The translations under genes and the position numbers were made by a program. From an uncultured Anaerolineae bacterium (GTDB lineage Bacteria > Chloroflexota > Anaerolineae > Aggregatilineales > Phototrophicaceae), in assembly GCA_937922795.1 (NCBI GenBank), contig CALAJK010000066.1:1-48619 (forward strand): DNA of 48,619 nucleotides, in the 5' to 3' direction. Below are positions 26,364 through 34,687 of the stretch, piece after piece. The notes beneath the pieces were generated by a model. It did no database searches. It had not been told where the DNA came from and saw only the letters and a list, made by a program, of their open reading frames with translations. Position 1 is the first letter of the stretch. The number at the start of each line of letters is the position of its first letter.

Positions 26364-27425
26364 TCAACTTGGCAGACGAACGCCGGCCTGATCGAAGAAA
26401 TGCAGGCGATCGCGCTGGATCGTGAAACAAATTTCATCTCCCAGGCGGAAGGGGGCGATGCCCGGCACGATGCTCAACAGCGTCTGCTCGCCGCTGCGGA
26501 TGTGCAGGATCGTCTCCGCTCCCAGCGGCTCGGTCAGCGCCAATCTGCCGGTGAACTCGCCGCCGCTCCCTGGCCTCACGTCTTCCGGACGCACGCCCAA
26601 CAAGAATTCCGCCGGCAGCGCCGCCTGCGCCGGAACGGGCAGCTTGAGACTGCTGTCTTTGACATGCAGCGTCCCATCATCCCGCACCGCAGGCAGCAAG
26701 TTGATGCGCGGCGTGCCCACCAACTGCGCCACGAACGTTGTCACCGGGCGATCATAGATGTCGGTTGGCGTGCCGACCTGAATGAGACGCCCTTGATCGA
26801 GCACGCCGATCCGGTCGGCCAACGTGAGCGCTTCGATCTGATCATGGGTCACAAACAGCGTGGTGCTGGTGCGCGACTTCTGCAGATGCTGCAGCTCTAC
26901 CCGCAAGGCCTCGCGTAGTTTGGCGTCCAGGTTCGACAGCGGCTCATCCATCAGAAACAAGCGCGGCTGGCGCACGAGCGCCCGACCGATGGTCACCCGC
27001 TGCATCTCCCCGCCCGACAGCCTAGCCGTCTTGCGATCCAGCAGATGATGGATGCGCAGCAGCTCGGCAACCTGTTCGACACGCCGGCGAATGTCGGCTT
27101 CCGGCAGCTTGCGCAGCGGCGACCGCAGCGGAAACGCCAGATTGTCGTACACCGACATCGTCGGGTACAGCGAATACTGCTGAAAGACGAAGGCGACATC
27201 GCGATCAGCCGGCATCAGCCCATCGACCGGCTCGCCGTCGAAAGACACGCTGCCTGCGTCCTGCTTCTCCAAGCCGGCGATGATGCGCAGCGTGGTCGTT
27301 TTGCCGGCTCCGGTCGGGCCCAACAGGACGAAGAACTCGCCGTCCGCGATCAAAAACGACACATCATTCAGCGCGGTCACCTGCTTGAAACGCTTGACGA
27401 TGTTGTGGAGCGCCACGTGGGTCAT
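26364..27425 (-). CDS. sugar ABC transporter ATP-binding protein, second of pair (UgpC/MalK-like)
   Basis: Cytoplasmic ATPase of 353 residues. Walker A is GPTGAGKTT, the Q-loop FQQYSLYP, the signature LSGGEMQRVTI, Walker B LFLMDEPLSNLDA and the H-loop VTHDQIEA. The C-terminal ~110 residues form a TOBE regulatory domain. The start overlaps the stop of the first ATPase gene as ATGA, so they are translated together and probably form a heterodimer. Two different ATPases with one permease pair recall the glycerol transporter GlpSTPQV of Rhizobium. Confidence 0.92.
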   Translation of the reverse strand: MTHVALHNIVKRFKQVTALNDVSFLIADGEFFVLLGPTGAGKTTTLRIIAGLEKQDAGSVSFDGEPVDGLMPADRDVAFVFQQYSLYPTMSVYDNLAFPLRSPLRKLPEADIRRRVEQVAELLRIHHLLDRKTARLSGGEMQRVTIGRALVRQPRLFLMDEPLSNLDAKLREALRVELQHLQKSRTSTTLFVTHDQIEALTLADRIGVLDQGRLIQVGTPTDIYDRPVTTFVAQLVGTPRINLLPAVRDDGTLHVKDSSLKLPVPAQAALPAEFLLGVRPEDVRPGSGGEFTGRLALTEPLGAETILHIRSGEQTLLSIVPGIAPFRLGDEICFTIQRDRLHFFDQAGVRLPS

Positions 27426-28516
27426 GGGCGTGCCTCCTGGTGAATGGCAGCCTCGGTCTGAGGATGGAAGAAACGCACCATGGCGGGATCGAGCGCGAAA
27501 CGCGCTGTCGAGTCGATGGGAAGGATGAGCTGGCGGTTCGTCCGCACATGGATGATCTCATCAGTTTCAAGCTCCAGGTGGAGCATGGTATAGCCGCCGT
27601 ACAGATCCTCAGCGTAAACCCTCCCCGCCAGCGGCCCGTCGTCCACGATGTCGGCCGCTTCGGGGCGGAAGCCGACGATCACCTCGCCCTCTCGCCCGAC
27701 AGCCTGCTGCAGCGCCGGCAGCCAAGCCTCTGGGACGGGATAGGCATTGCCGCCGGGCAGATGGATGACGCCATCGGCCAGACGCCCTCTCACCAAGTTC
27801 ATGCCGGGGCTGCCGATGAAGCGAGCCACGAACAGATTGGCCGGGTTGTGGTACACCTCCGCCGGCGTACCGATCTGCTGCACGACCGCGTCTGACATGA
27901 CGACAATCCGATCGCCCATCGCCATCGCCTCGATCTGATCGTGGGTGACGTAGATAGTCGTCGCGTGTTGGGCGATGTGCAGCTGCTTGATCTCGGCGCG
28001 CATCGACTCGCGAAAATCTGCGTCCAGCGCCCCTAGCGGCTCATCCATCAGGAAAGCCGCCGGCCGCCGCACCAGCGCCCGCGCCAGCGCCACCCGCTGT
28101 TGGTCGCCCCCGCTGAGCGCGCCGGGGCGCTGCCCCAGGATATGCTCGATCCGCAGCATCCTCGCCACCTCGTTCACCCGCTGCTCGATAACCGCCCGCG
28201 ATTCGCCTTGGGCTTGCAGCGGGAAGGCGATGTTCTGGCGGGCAGTCATGTGCGAATACAGCGCGAAGAACTGGAAGACAAAGGCGATATCGCGGTCGCT
28301 GGGATGCAGCCAGGTGACGTCGCGTCCATCGAACAGGATGCGCCCATCGGTGACGGTCTCCAGTCCGGAGATCATGCGCAGCGTGGTCGTCTTGCCGCAG
28401 CCGGACGGCCCCAGCAGCACCACGAACTCGCCGTCGTGGATGGTCAGGTTCATCGGCTTGACAGCATAAGCCTCGCCGAATTTTTTCTCTACTTGCTGCA
28501 GTTCAATCGTTGCCAT
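27422..28516 (-). CDS. sugar ABC transporter ATP-binding protein, first of pair (MalK-like)
   Basis: Cytoplasmic ATPase of 364 residues with complete motifs: Walker A GPSGCGKTT, Q-loop FQFFALYSHM, signature LSGGDQQRVAL, Walker B AAFLMDEPLGALDA and H-loop VTHDQIEA. A TOBE domain fills the C-terminus. It begins 21 bases after the second permease gene and overlaps the next ATPase by four bases. The two paralogues differ enough to suggest a stable heterodimer rather than a recent duplication. Confidence 0.92.
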   Translation of the reverse strand: MATIELQQVEKKFGEAYAVKPMNLTIHDGEFVVLLGPSGCGKTTTLRMISGLETVTDGRILFDGRDVTWLHPSDRDIAFVFQFFALYSHMTARQNIAFPLQAQGESRAVIEQRVNEVARMLRIEHILGQRPGALSGGDQQRVALARALVRRPAAFLMDEPLGALDADFRESMRAEIKQLHIAQHATTIYVTHDQIEAMAMGDRIVVMSDAVVQQIGTPAEVYHNPANLFVARFIGSPGMNLVRGRLADGVIHLPGGNAYPVPEAWLPALQQAVGREGEVIVGFRPEAADIVDDGPLAGRVYAEDLYGGYTMLHLELETDEIIHVRTNRQLILPIDSTARFALDPAMVRFFHPQTEAAIHQEARP

Positions 28517-28537
28517 ATTGGTATCCAGCCCGGCGCA

Positions 28538-29533
28538 TCACTTGCGGATGGCCCCGAAGGTGACGCCGCGCAGCAGATACTTGCGCAGCGCAAACGTGAC
28601 GATTACGACCGGGATGAGGAAGCCCATCGAACCGGCGGCGATGCGCGCCCATTCGATGCCTCCAGTGCCCAGCGCGGACGGGATGCTGGGCGGCGCGGTG
28701 CGCGCCACATCGCCGGTGAGCATCAGGGCGAAAGCGTATTCATTCCAGGCGAAGATCAGACAAAAGACCGTGGTCGCTGCAATGCCCGTGACAGCCTGCG
28801 GCAGTACGATCTTGCGAAAGGCTTGTAAGCGCGTGTAGCCATCCACCAGGGCGGCCTCTTCATATTCGCGCGGGATCTCATCGAGAAAACCCTTCAGCAG
28901 CCAGACCGAGAACGACAGGTTGAACACTGTGTACAAGATGATCATGCCGATATGCGTGTCGTACAGACCGACCGCCCGGTACATTAGGAACACGGGTATG
29001 GTCACCACCACCGGCGGCAGCATACGGGTGCTGAGGATGAAGAACAGTAGGTCGCCCGCGCCGGGGATGCTGAACCGGCTGAACGAATAGGCCGACAGCA
29101 AACCGAGGCTGACCGAAAAAACCGTGGACACGCCGGCAATGATGAGCGAGTTCAGGAACCGACGCGGATATTCGCTGACGCCGATGATGGCCTGCCCCCG
29201 ACGCAGCATGATCCTGTCGGCCCAGTTCAGATCAGGATTCTTCTCATATTCGGCAATCTGCTCGGTCGTGAGCTGCCGCGTCTTGGCGATGAGGCTGACG
29301 AAGCCCTCCAGCGTTGGCTCGAAGGAGACCTTAGGCGGGACAGCAACAGCATCCGGGCGTGACTTAAATGCCGTCATGGACATCCAGGCGATAGGAATGA
29401 GCATGATGACGGCCACCACGCTGATCGCGGCGATGCGAACAGCGCGGATGATGCGCGCGCGCACGCCGACCTTATCCACCCGGATGGAATAGTTGATGGG
29501 TGTCTTGGGAACGGAGATATTCTGAGACGCCAC
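28538..29533 (-). CDS. carbohydrate ABC transporter permease, MalG type
   Basis: Inner-membrane permease of 331 residues with six hydrophobic helices. The first is ~33-52 and is followed by a ~75-residue periplasmic loop. The EAA loop that contacts the ATPase is EYEEAALVDGYTRLQAF..LPQA. It pairs with the MalF-type permease three bases upstream. Start is ATG. Confidence 0.92.
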   Translation of the reverse strand: MASQNISVPKTPINYSIRVDKVGVRARIIRAVRIAAISVVAVIMLIPIAWMSMTAFKSRPDAVAVPPKVSFEPTLEGFVSLIAKTRQLTTEQIAEYEKNPDLNWADRIMLRRGQAIIGVSEYPRRFLNSLIIAGVSTVFSVSLGLLSAYSFSRFSIPGAGDLLFFILSTRMLPPVVVTIPVFLMYRAVGLYDTHIGMIILYTVFNLSFSVWLLKGFLDEIPREYEEAALVDGYTRLQAFRKIVLPQAVTGIAATTVFCLIFAWNEYAFALMLTGDVARTAPPSIPSALGTGGIEWARIAAGSMGFLIPVVIVTFALRKYLLRGVTFGAIRK

Positions 29534-29536
29534 GGT

Positions 29537-30469
29537 TCACCCCTCTCGCGCCCGATTGATCTGCCGGATATACAAGTTGCTGACCGCGATGATGATGATC
29601 AACACGATATAGGCCAGAGCGCTGGCGCGGCCTGTTCTGAACTGGCCGAGGAAGGCCTGCCGGTAAATCTCGATGGCGACGGTGTTCGTCGCCGTGCCCG
29701 GCCCGCCGCCGGTGAGGCCCATCACCACATCAAAGGCTTTGAAAGCCTCAATTGTGCGGAACAGGACCGCGATCAACAGCAGCGGGGCCACCTGCGGCAG
29801 CGTGATGCGCCAGAATTGGAACCAGGAACTGGCGCGATCAATGGCCGCGGCTTCGTACAGGTAATCCGGTATGGCGCTCAGGCCGGAGAGGCAGAGCAGC
29901 ATCACGAAGGGCGTCCACATCCAGACGTCAACGATCACGATGGCGAAGAGGGCCAGATCGGGTTGAGCCAGCCAATCCGGCGCGACAGCCGGGTTAGTGA
30001 AGCCGATCAGATAATTGAAGATGCCATACGCCGGGTTAAATATCAGCTTCCAGAATAAGCCAACGACGACCGGCGACAGCATCATCGGAATGAGGATGAG
30101 CGTGGTGAGAAACCCGCTGGCTTTGAACTTCTCGCGCAAGAGCAGGGCGAGCCCGAAGCCGATGCCCGTCTGCAGCCCAACCGACAGCAGAGCGTAGCGA
30201 CCGGTGAGGGCGAAATAGCTCCACATCTCTTCGCTGTTGAGCATCCGGATGAAATTGGCGAAGCCCACCCATTCTGGCGGCTTATTGCTGATGACGGAAT
30301 AGTTGGTAAAGCTCAGGTAAAGACTGTAGAACAACGGAAAGATGTTGATGAGGATCAACAGGATCAACGTCGGCCAGATGAACAGATGCAGGATGGTGCG
30401 ATCGCTGATCTGTCGCCGGGCGCGCTGCGAACTGCTGGAAGTGGGGTTAGGCTGAGGTAATGCGCTCAT
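29537..30469 (-). CDS. carbohydrate ABC transporter permease, MalF/UgpA type
   Basis: Inner-membrane permease of 310 residues with six helices. It starts with a polar Ser/Arg-rich tail (~1-25) and then IFPLFYSLYLSFTNYS. The EAA loop reads YLYEAAAIDRASSWFQFWRI. It follows the binding-protein gene after 80 bases that contain the hairpin at 30500-30528, and precedes its partner by three bases. Confidence 0.92.
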   Translation of the reverse strand: MSALPQPNPTSSSSQRARRQISDRTILHLFIWPTLILLILINIFPLFYSLYLSFTNYSVISNKPPEWVGFANFIRMLNSEEMWSYFALTGRYALLSVGLQTGIGFGLALLLREKFKASGFLTTLILIPMMLSPVVVGLFWKLIFNPAYGIFNYLIGFTNPAVAPDWLAQPDLALFAIVIVDVWMWTPFVMLLCLSGLSAIPDYLYEAAAIDRASSWFQFWRITLPQVAPLLLIAVLFRTIEAFKAFDVVMGLTGGGPGTATNTVAIEIYRQAFLGQFRTGRASALAYIVLIIIIAVSNLYIRQINRAREG

Positions 30470-30499
30470 GAGGTGCCTCTCTTCAGACTGGCGGATGAA

Positions 30500-30528
30500 G
30501 GGGGCAGCGCAGAGAACGCGCCGCCCCC
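30500..30528 (-). terminator. intercistronic hairpin between binding-protein and permease genes
   Basis: GGGGGCAGCGC / GCGCCGCCCCC pair over 11 bases with one mismatch and a seven-base loop, 22 bases after the binding-protein stop. No T tract. Such hairpins often protect the upstream message so that binding protein exceeds permease. Confidence 0.5.
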
Positions 30529-30549
30529 GTGAGCTGTACGCCGCGCGGT

Positions 30550-31884
30550 TTATTCCTCGATTACGCCAGCCTCAACCAGGATCTCATGGTGAGCTTGAGC
30601 AACCTTGTCCAGCGCTTCCTGAGCCGTGCCTTCTCCACCGACCACATAGGCATGGAGCACATCCTTAGCAGCGATGAGTAGTTCACCGAACTGCGGGATA
30701 TTCCAGAAGTCCTTGACGAAGGTCATCGAGTCAGCAAACGCCCTGTTATACGGGGTATTGTTCAGGAAGGTATCCGATTCAAGCACGTTGATATTGCAGG
30801 TATAGCCGCCGATGGCCGCCCAGCGCGCCTGCACCTCTTCCTGCGCGAACCACTTGATGAATTCCTTTGAGGCTTCCTGCCGCTCCGGGCTGATGTAGGA
30901 GATGATGCTCAACCCCTGGCCGCCCAGCGCCACATAGCGGTCGCCCTCCGGCCCTTTGGGGCCAGAGAAGAAGCCGGTGACCTCGGCGAAGGGATTGACG
31001 CCGGGGTTGATGAGGGCCGGGAAGAAGGCGAAGTAGTTCATGATCATGGCCGCCTGACCGCTGATGAACACATCGTTCATCTCGGCGAAGAAGGCGTTGC
31101 TCGTCCCTGGCGGCGCGAATTGGTACAGCTCCTTATAGAACTCCAGCGCTTCGACAGCCTTGGGCGAATTCACTACCCCCAACACTTCGTTGTTCGGTCC
31201 GCGCCAGTCCGCGCCCCAGCTAAAGAATACGTTCTGGTAGCCCATGATCAGGCCGTCGTAATCTTTCTGTGTGTAGACGCCGACGCCGTACAGGCCTTCA
31301 TCTGGCCGCGTGAAGAACTCGGCGATGTCGCGCAGCTGCGCCCAGGTCTCCGGCGGCTGCAGCGGGTAGCCGTATTTGGCCTCGAAGTCCGCCATGTTCT
31401 GGGGATCTTCGAACAGATCTTTGCGATACGCCCAGCCGACCGCATCGCCCTCGGTGGGGTATGCATAGTACTTGCCCGACCCGGCCGGGTATTCGCCGTA
31501 GTATTGCAGCGTGGCCGGGGTGACGGTCTTGTCAATGCCGTTGCTGACCATGAAATCGGTCAGATCCAGGTAGTGGCCCTGCTCAACCGCCTGGCCGATC
31601 CACTGGCTGTCGCCGACCGTCATGTCGTAGGAGTCGCCGCGGGCCGCCCATTCAGCCGCCATACGATCGAAGAAGCTGCCCCACGGCTCCTGGATAACGT
31701 TGACCTTGATGCCGGTCTCGGCTTCATAGTCGTTGCCGATCTGCTGTAGGTAGTCAGCCGGGTCCCACTCAGCCCACAGGATGGTCAGTTCGGTGACGCC
31801 CTGGGCGGTCACTAAACCCAACGAAGTGCTCAGCGCTAGCGCGATGATCAGCAGCGCCAGCACACCGCGTGATGATTTAAACAT
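30550..31884 (-). CDS. carbohydrate ABC transporter substrate-binding protein, family 1
   Basis: Exported ligand-binding protein of 444 residues. A Sec signal (MFKSSRGVLALLIIALALS..) ends near TAQG; there is no lipobox cysteine. The mature start ELTILWAEWDPADYLQQIG and the ETGIKVNVIQEPWGSFFDRM segment are typical of the UgpB/MalE-type family. A strong AGGAGG precedes the ATG. It is the first structural gene after the ROK regulator (111-base gap), so it leads the transport operon. The ligand cannot be deduced. Confidence 0.92.
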   Translation of the reverse strand: MFKSSRGVLALLIIALALSTSLGLVTAQGVTELTILWAEWDPADYLQQIGNDYEAETGIKVNVIQEPWGSFFDRMAAEWAARGDSYDMTVGDSQWIGQAVEQGHYLDLTDFMVSNGIDKTVTPATLQYYGEYPAGSGKYYAYPTEGDAVGWAYRKDLFEDPQNMADFEAKYGYPLQPPETWAQLRDIAEFFTRPDEGLYGVGVYTQKDYDGLIMGYQNVFFSWGADWRGPNNEVLGVVNSPKAVEALEFYKELYQFAPPGTSNAFFAEMNDVFISGQAAMIMNYFAFFPALINPGVNPFAEVTGFFSGPKGPEGDRYVALGGQGLSIISYISPERQEASKEFIKWFAQEEVQARWAAIGGYTCNINVLESDTFLNNTPYNRAFADSMTFVKDFWNIPQFGELLIAAKDVLHAYVVGGEGTAQEALDKVAQAHHEILVEAGVIEE

Positions 31885-31995
31885 CTTTACATTCCTCCTG
31901 ATACAAAAGCCTCACTTGTCCTAATGGTGCGAAAGCCGCGTAGGATCAACTTCTATCGTCTCGGTCGTCAGCACCCCCTTCTCCAGAGCTAACCC

Positions 31996-33240
31996 TCAAG
32001 CGGTTGAACGAACCAGGTTGCCCGGCCGGGATAGGATGGCGTAATACACCATCGCCACCCCGCCCATCACACAGGCGTTGACGCCGTGCTGGGCCAGTGT
32101 GATCTGCGCGGCGCTCGCGTTCCAGCGCAGCGCCCGACGCTGGACTTCAAGTTGAACCGGCGCACTCAAAAAATCCCAGGCCAGGCTGAGCGTGCCGCCG
32201 AACACCACCAATTCAGGGTTGAGCGCATTCACCAGCGAGGCGATGCCTATCCCCAGATGGTGCCCCACTTTGACCAGAGCCCGGCGCGCCACGCGGTCGC
32301 CGGCGCGGGCTGCATCCACGATCATCGGCAGCGTCAACCGGCTCAGGTTGTTTCCGGTCAGCCCCGTCAATACGCTGGCCTCGCCGGCGTTGAGAGCTTT
32401 GTGAATGCTGCGCATGACCGCCGCCTGGCTCACCTGCGTCTCCCAACAGCCGCGATTGCCGCAGGCGCAGCGTTCGCCTCTGGGGTTCATCGTCATGTGG
32501 CCGAACTCGCTGGCGAACCCGGCCTTGCCGCGAAACACCTGGCCATCGCGCAAAATAGCGCCGCCCAACCCCACGCCGGCGCTGATGTACAGGACTTCCT
32601 CAAAACCCTGCGCCGCCCCAAATAAGTGCTCGCCCAATGCCGACAAGTTGGCTTCGTTATCGACAAAGACGGGCACGCCCCGAAACGTCGAGCGCAGCAG
32701 ATCGCCTAGCGGCACGTTCTGCCAGCCCAGATTGGGCGCAAACAGCAGCATCCCGCTGTGCTGGTCTACCAGGCCGGGCACTCCAACCGCCAGGCCCAAA
32801 AGCTCGCCGACGCCGGCGCACGTTTCCTGCCCGCGCAACAAAAAAGCCAGGAAACGCTTGAGGATCGCTTCCTGGCTTTCGTCTGCGCTCACCGCCTCGC
32901 GGCGCTGCCAGATGATCTCGGCCGCAAAATTGGCGCAAACCACCGACATGTAGTCTACGCCGATTTCAGCGCTGATGATGTGGCCGGCCTGGGGATCTAG
33001 CTCTAAGAGGCGCGAGGGGCGGCCTACATGCGTGGCGCTCAGACCGACTTCACGCACGAAGCGCTGGCGGATCAATTCATCAATCAAGCTGGAGACAGTT
33101 GATTTGTTGAGACCGGTCATCTCCGCCAAGGCGGCGCGCGAGACCGGCGCGTATTCGCGCAAGCGGCGCAAGATGAGGGATAAATTGATCTCGCGGACTA
33201 GCGATTGATCGCCAGTGCGAAATCGAGCGTTGTCAGGCAC
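31996..33240 (-). CDS. ROK-family transcriptional repressor, XylR/NagC-like
   Basis: Regulator of 414 residues. An N-terminal winged helix (~18-75; RAALAEMTGLNKSTVSSLIDELI) is followed by a ROK sugar-kinase-like domain. The ROK zinc motif is CACGNRGCWE, preceded by EFGHMTMNPRGER. The nucleotide-binding loop is weak, as usual in repressors. The predicted start is GTG with no clear ribosome site. A 25-bp XylR-type operator lies 86 bases upstream, so it is probably autoregulated and controls the downstream sugar operon in response to the imported sugar. Confidence 0.9.
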   Translation of the reverse strand: MPDNARFRTGDQSLVREINLSLILRRLREYAPVSRAALAEMTGLNKSTVSSLIDELIRQRFVREVGLSATHVGRPSRLLELDPQAGHIISAEIGVDYMSVVCANFAAEIIWQRREAVSADESQEAILKRFLAFLLRGQETCAGVGELLGLAVGVPGLVDQHSGMLLFAPNLGWQNVPLGDLLRSTFRGVPVFVDNEANLSALGEHLFGAAQGFEEVLYISAGVGLGGAILRDGQVFRGKAGFASEFGHMTMNPRGERCACGNRGCWETQVSQAAVMRSIHKALNAGEASVLTGLTGNNLSRLTLPMIVDAARAGDRVARRALVKVGHHLGIGIASLVNALNPELVVFGGTLSLAWDFLSAPVQLEVQRRALRWNASAAQITLAQHGVNACVMGGVAMVYYAILSRPGNLVRSTA

Positions 33241-33325
33241 AATAAACCATTTCGATTCAGAACAAGCAAATAAATTGTTACAAGCTGCCGGCCAACACTG
33301 TTAAACTTCGCCGGCTTGTATTCAT

Positions 33326-33350
33326 CTTGTTTGTTGCCCCAACCAACTAA
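33326..33350 (-). promoter_or_regulatory. XylR/ROK-type operator
   Basis: The minus strand reads TTAGTTGGTTG, then GGG, then CAACAAACAAG. The arms match as an inverted repeat at 8 of 11 positions. Length and sequence closely follow the classic XylR operator (TTAGTTTGTTT..CAACAAACTAA). An additional imperfect inverted repeat (ACAAG..CCGGC, 33280-33319) lies between it and the ROK gene. Confidence 0.75.
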
Positions 33351-33416
33351 TTTGATTGTACTCTAAGACTAGGGAGTCGTCAACTTATCCCCGGCTGTTG
33401 AGCGCTCGAACTCTGA

Positions 33417-33436
33417 GGCGAACCGACGTGTTCGCC
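33417..33436. repeat. REP-like palindrome
   Basis: GGCGAAC-CGACGT-GTTCGCC followed by CCTACAG. I recall the GTAGGGGCGAAC..GTTCGCC form as a dispersed intergenic element in Chloroflexota and cyanobacteria. It stands between the ROK and Gfo/Idh genes. Confidence 0.45.
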
Positions 33437-33485
33437 CCTACAGACTGTACAACGCTCAGCAGAGAGAGGACGGCACAAGCATGAA

Positions 33486-34520
33486 TCATCGCATGCCCGA
33501 CCATCTACCCCTGATCCAACAGCGCCTGCACGATCCGACCGTTATCCAGACGGCAGCAGCGCGCGCGTCTAAAACCCGGCCAGTGCGCGCCGACTCGTAG
33601 GCGCCGAACACCAGGCGCACCGTCTTGAGGTTGTCATCCCCGCTGGTCTCGCCCGGCTCCAAACCTTTGAGCGCCCGCGCCAGGTTGACCTGGCAGGGCA
33701 CAATGCTGGCGTGCGCCAGGTCATAGGCCGGGTCAGCCCAGGGATAACGCGGCGGTTTATGGCGCGTCGCCAACGTTCCGTTTTCCGTCGTCTCCCGAAT
33801 CCAGAAATCTGGCCCCAGCTCCAGAAACCCTCGGTCGCCTTCCACCTCGACATACGTTTCAGGGAAGCGATTGTGTTCGCGCCTGGTGGCGTAGCTCATG
33901 TCACAGACGACAGTAGCGCCGCCGCCCATCGTCATCATCACGGTAGCCACGTCTTCGCCCTTGATGTCAGGATGCACGCGATAGGTGTGCGCGTACAGCG
34001 TCGTAGCGTCGCCGAACAGGAAACGGGCTGTATCCAGAATGTGGCTGCCGATGTCGGTGAGGATGAACTGTTCGAGATCTTTCAAAAATGGCTGGTTATC
34101 GAACACCGGAAAGCGGTTGCGGTAGTCAATCCGCGCCCGGAAGACCCGGCCAATCCTCCCCTCATCGAGCTTGCGTTTGAAAGCGCGAATGGGGTGCTGC
34201 CAGCGCCAGTTTTCGTTAATGTACAGAATAATGTACAGAATGTACAGCAGCACGCCGGCGGCCTTACAGGTGTTAACTAACGCTTCGGCTTCAGCTAAGC
34301 TGGTCGCCATCGGCTTTTGGCACACCACTGCCAGCTTGCGCTCAGCGGCCATCCGGGTGAAGGGATAATGCGTCTCCACGTTGGTGCAGATGTCAACGAA
34401 GTCTAATTTTTCGCGGTCTAGCAGGGCTTCCGCGTCGTCATAGACGGCCGGCACGCCAAACTGAGCGGCCAGCTTTTCAGCTTTGGAGCGGGTGCGATTG
34501 TACAGCGCCACACACTCCAC
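33486..34520 (-). pseudogene. Gfo/Idh-family dehydrogenase, N-terminally truncated
   Basis: The frame encodes ~344 residues of a Gfo/Idh protein with VVCQKPMATSLAEAEAL (QKP in place of EKP) and LTDIGSHILDTARFLFG. It begins at NVECVALYNRTRSKAEKLA, which is the second beta strand of the Rossmann fold. The first strand and GxGxxG loop are missing: reading upstream in frame gives AVETAAISP and then a TAG (34551-34553). The C-terminus also looks displaced: after RTGRVLD the frame reads Arg/Trp/Cys-rich sequence, while another frame gives LDNGRIVQALLDQG and a stop. A nine-base repeat has expanded in the middle. It follows the fucosidase gene and is probably non-functional. Confidence 0.75.
34218..34247. 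repeat. nine-base tandem repeat within the broken Gfo/Idh gene
   Basis: Three copies of AATGTACAG (34218-34226, 34230-34238, 34239-34247) with an extra AAT between the first two. On the coding strand they add LYILYII before the expected LYINENWRW. Confidence 0.85.
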
Positions 34521-34632
34521 ATTTGGGGATATCGCGGCTGTCTCAACAGCCTACGACAACGTTATGGTGAGTCAAGAGCATTTTTGCGCCTGACTCGTCT
34601 GTTCGCAAAAGTCATTTGCGATATTTGGGATA

Positions 34633-34661
34633 ACCAGCCGTCCTGACTCCGGACGGCTGGT
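34633..34661 (-). terminator. hairpin after the fucosidase gene
   Basis: Perfect 11-bp stem ACCAGCCGTCC / GGACGGCTGGT with a seven-base loop, 27 bases beyond the fucosidase stop. The adjacent palindrome GTAAACGGTTTAC (34663-34675) may be an operator or part of the structure. The T tract is weak. Confidence 0.6.
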
Positions 34662-34687
34662 CGTAAACGGTTTACCACACGTCAGGT

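Noticed and set aside
34552..34620. A lost Rossmann start for the broken Gfo/Idh gene further upstream in another frame
   Set aside because: No GxGxxG-like sequence found in any minus-strand frame between 34521 and 34687.
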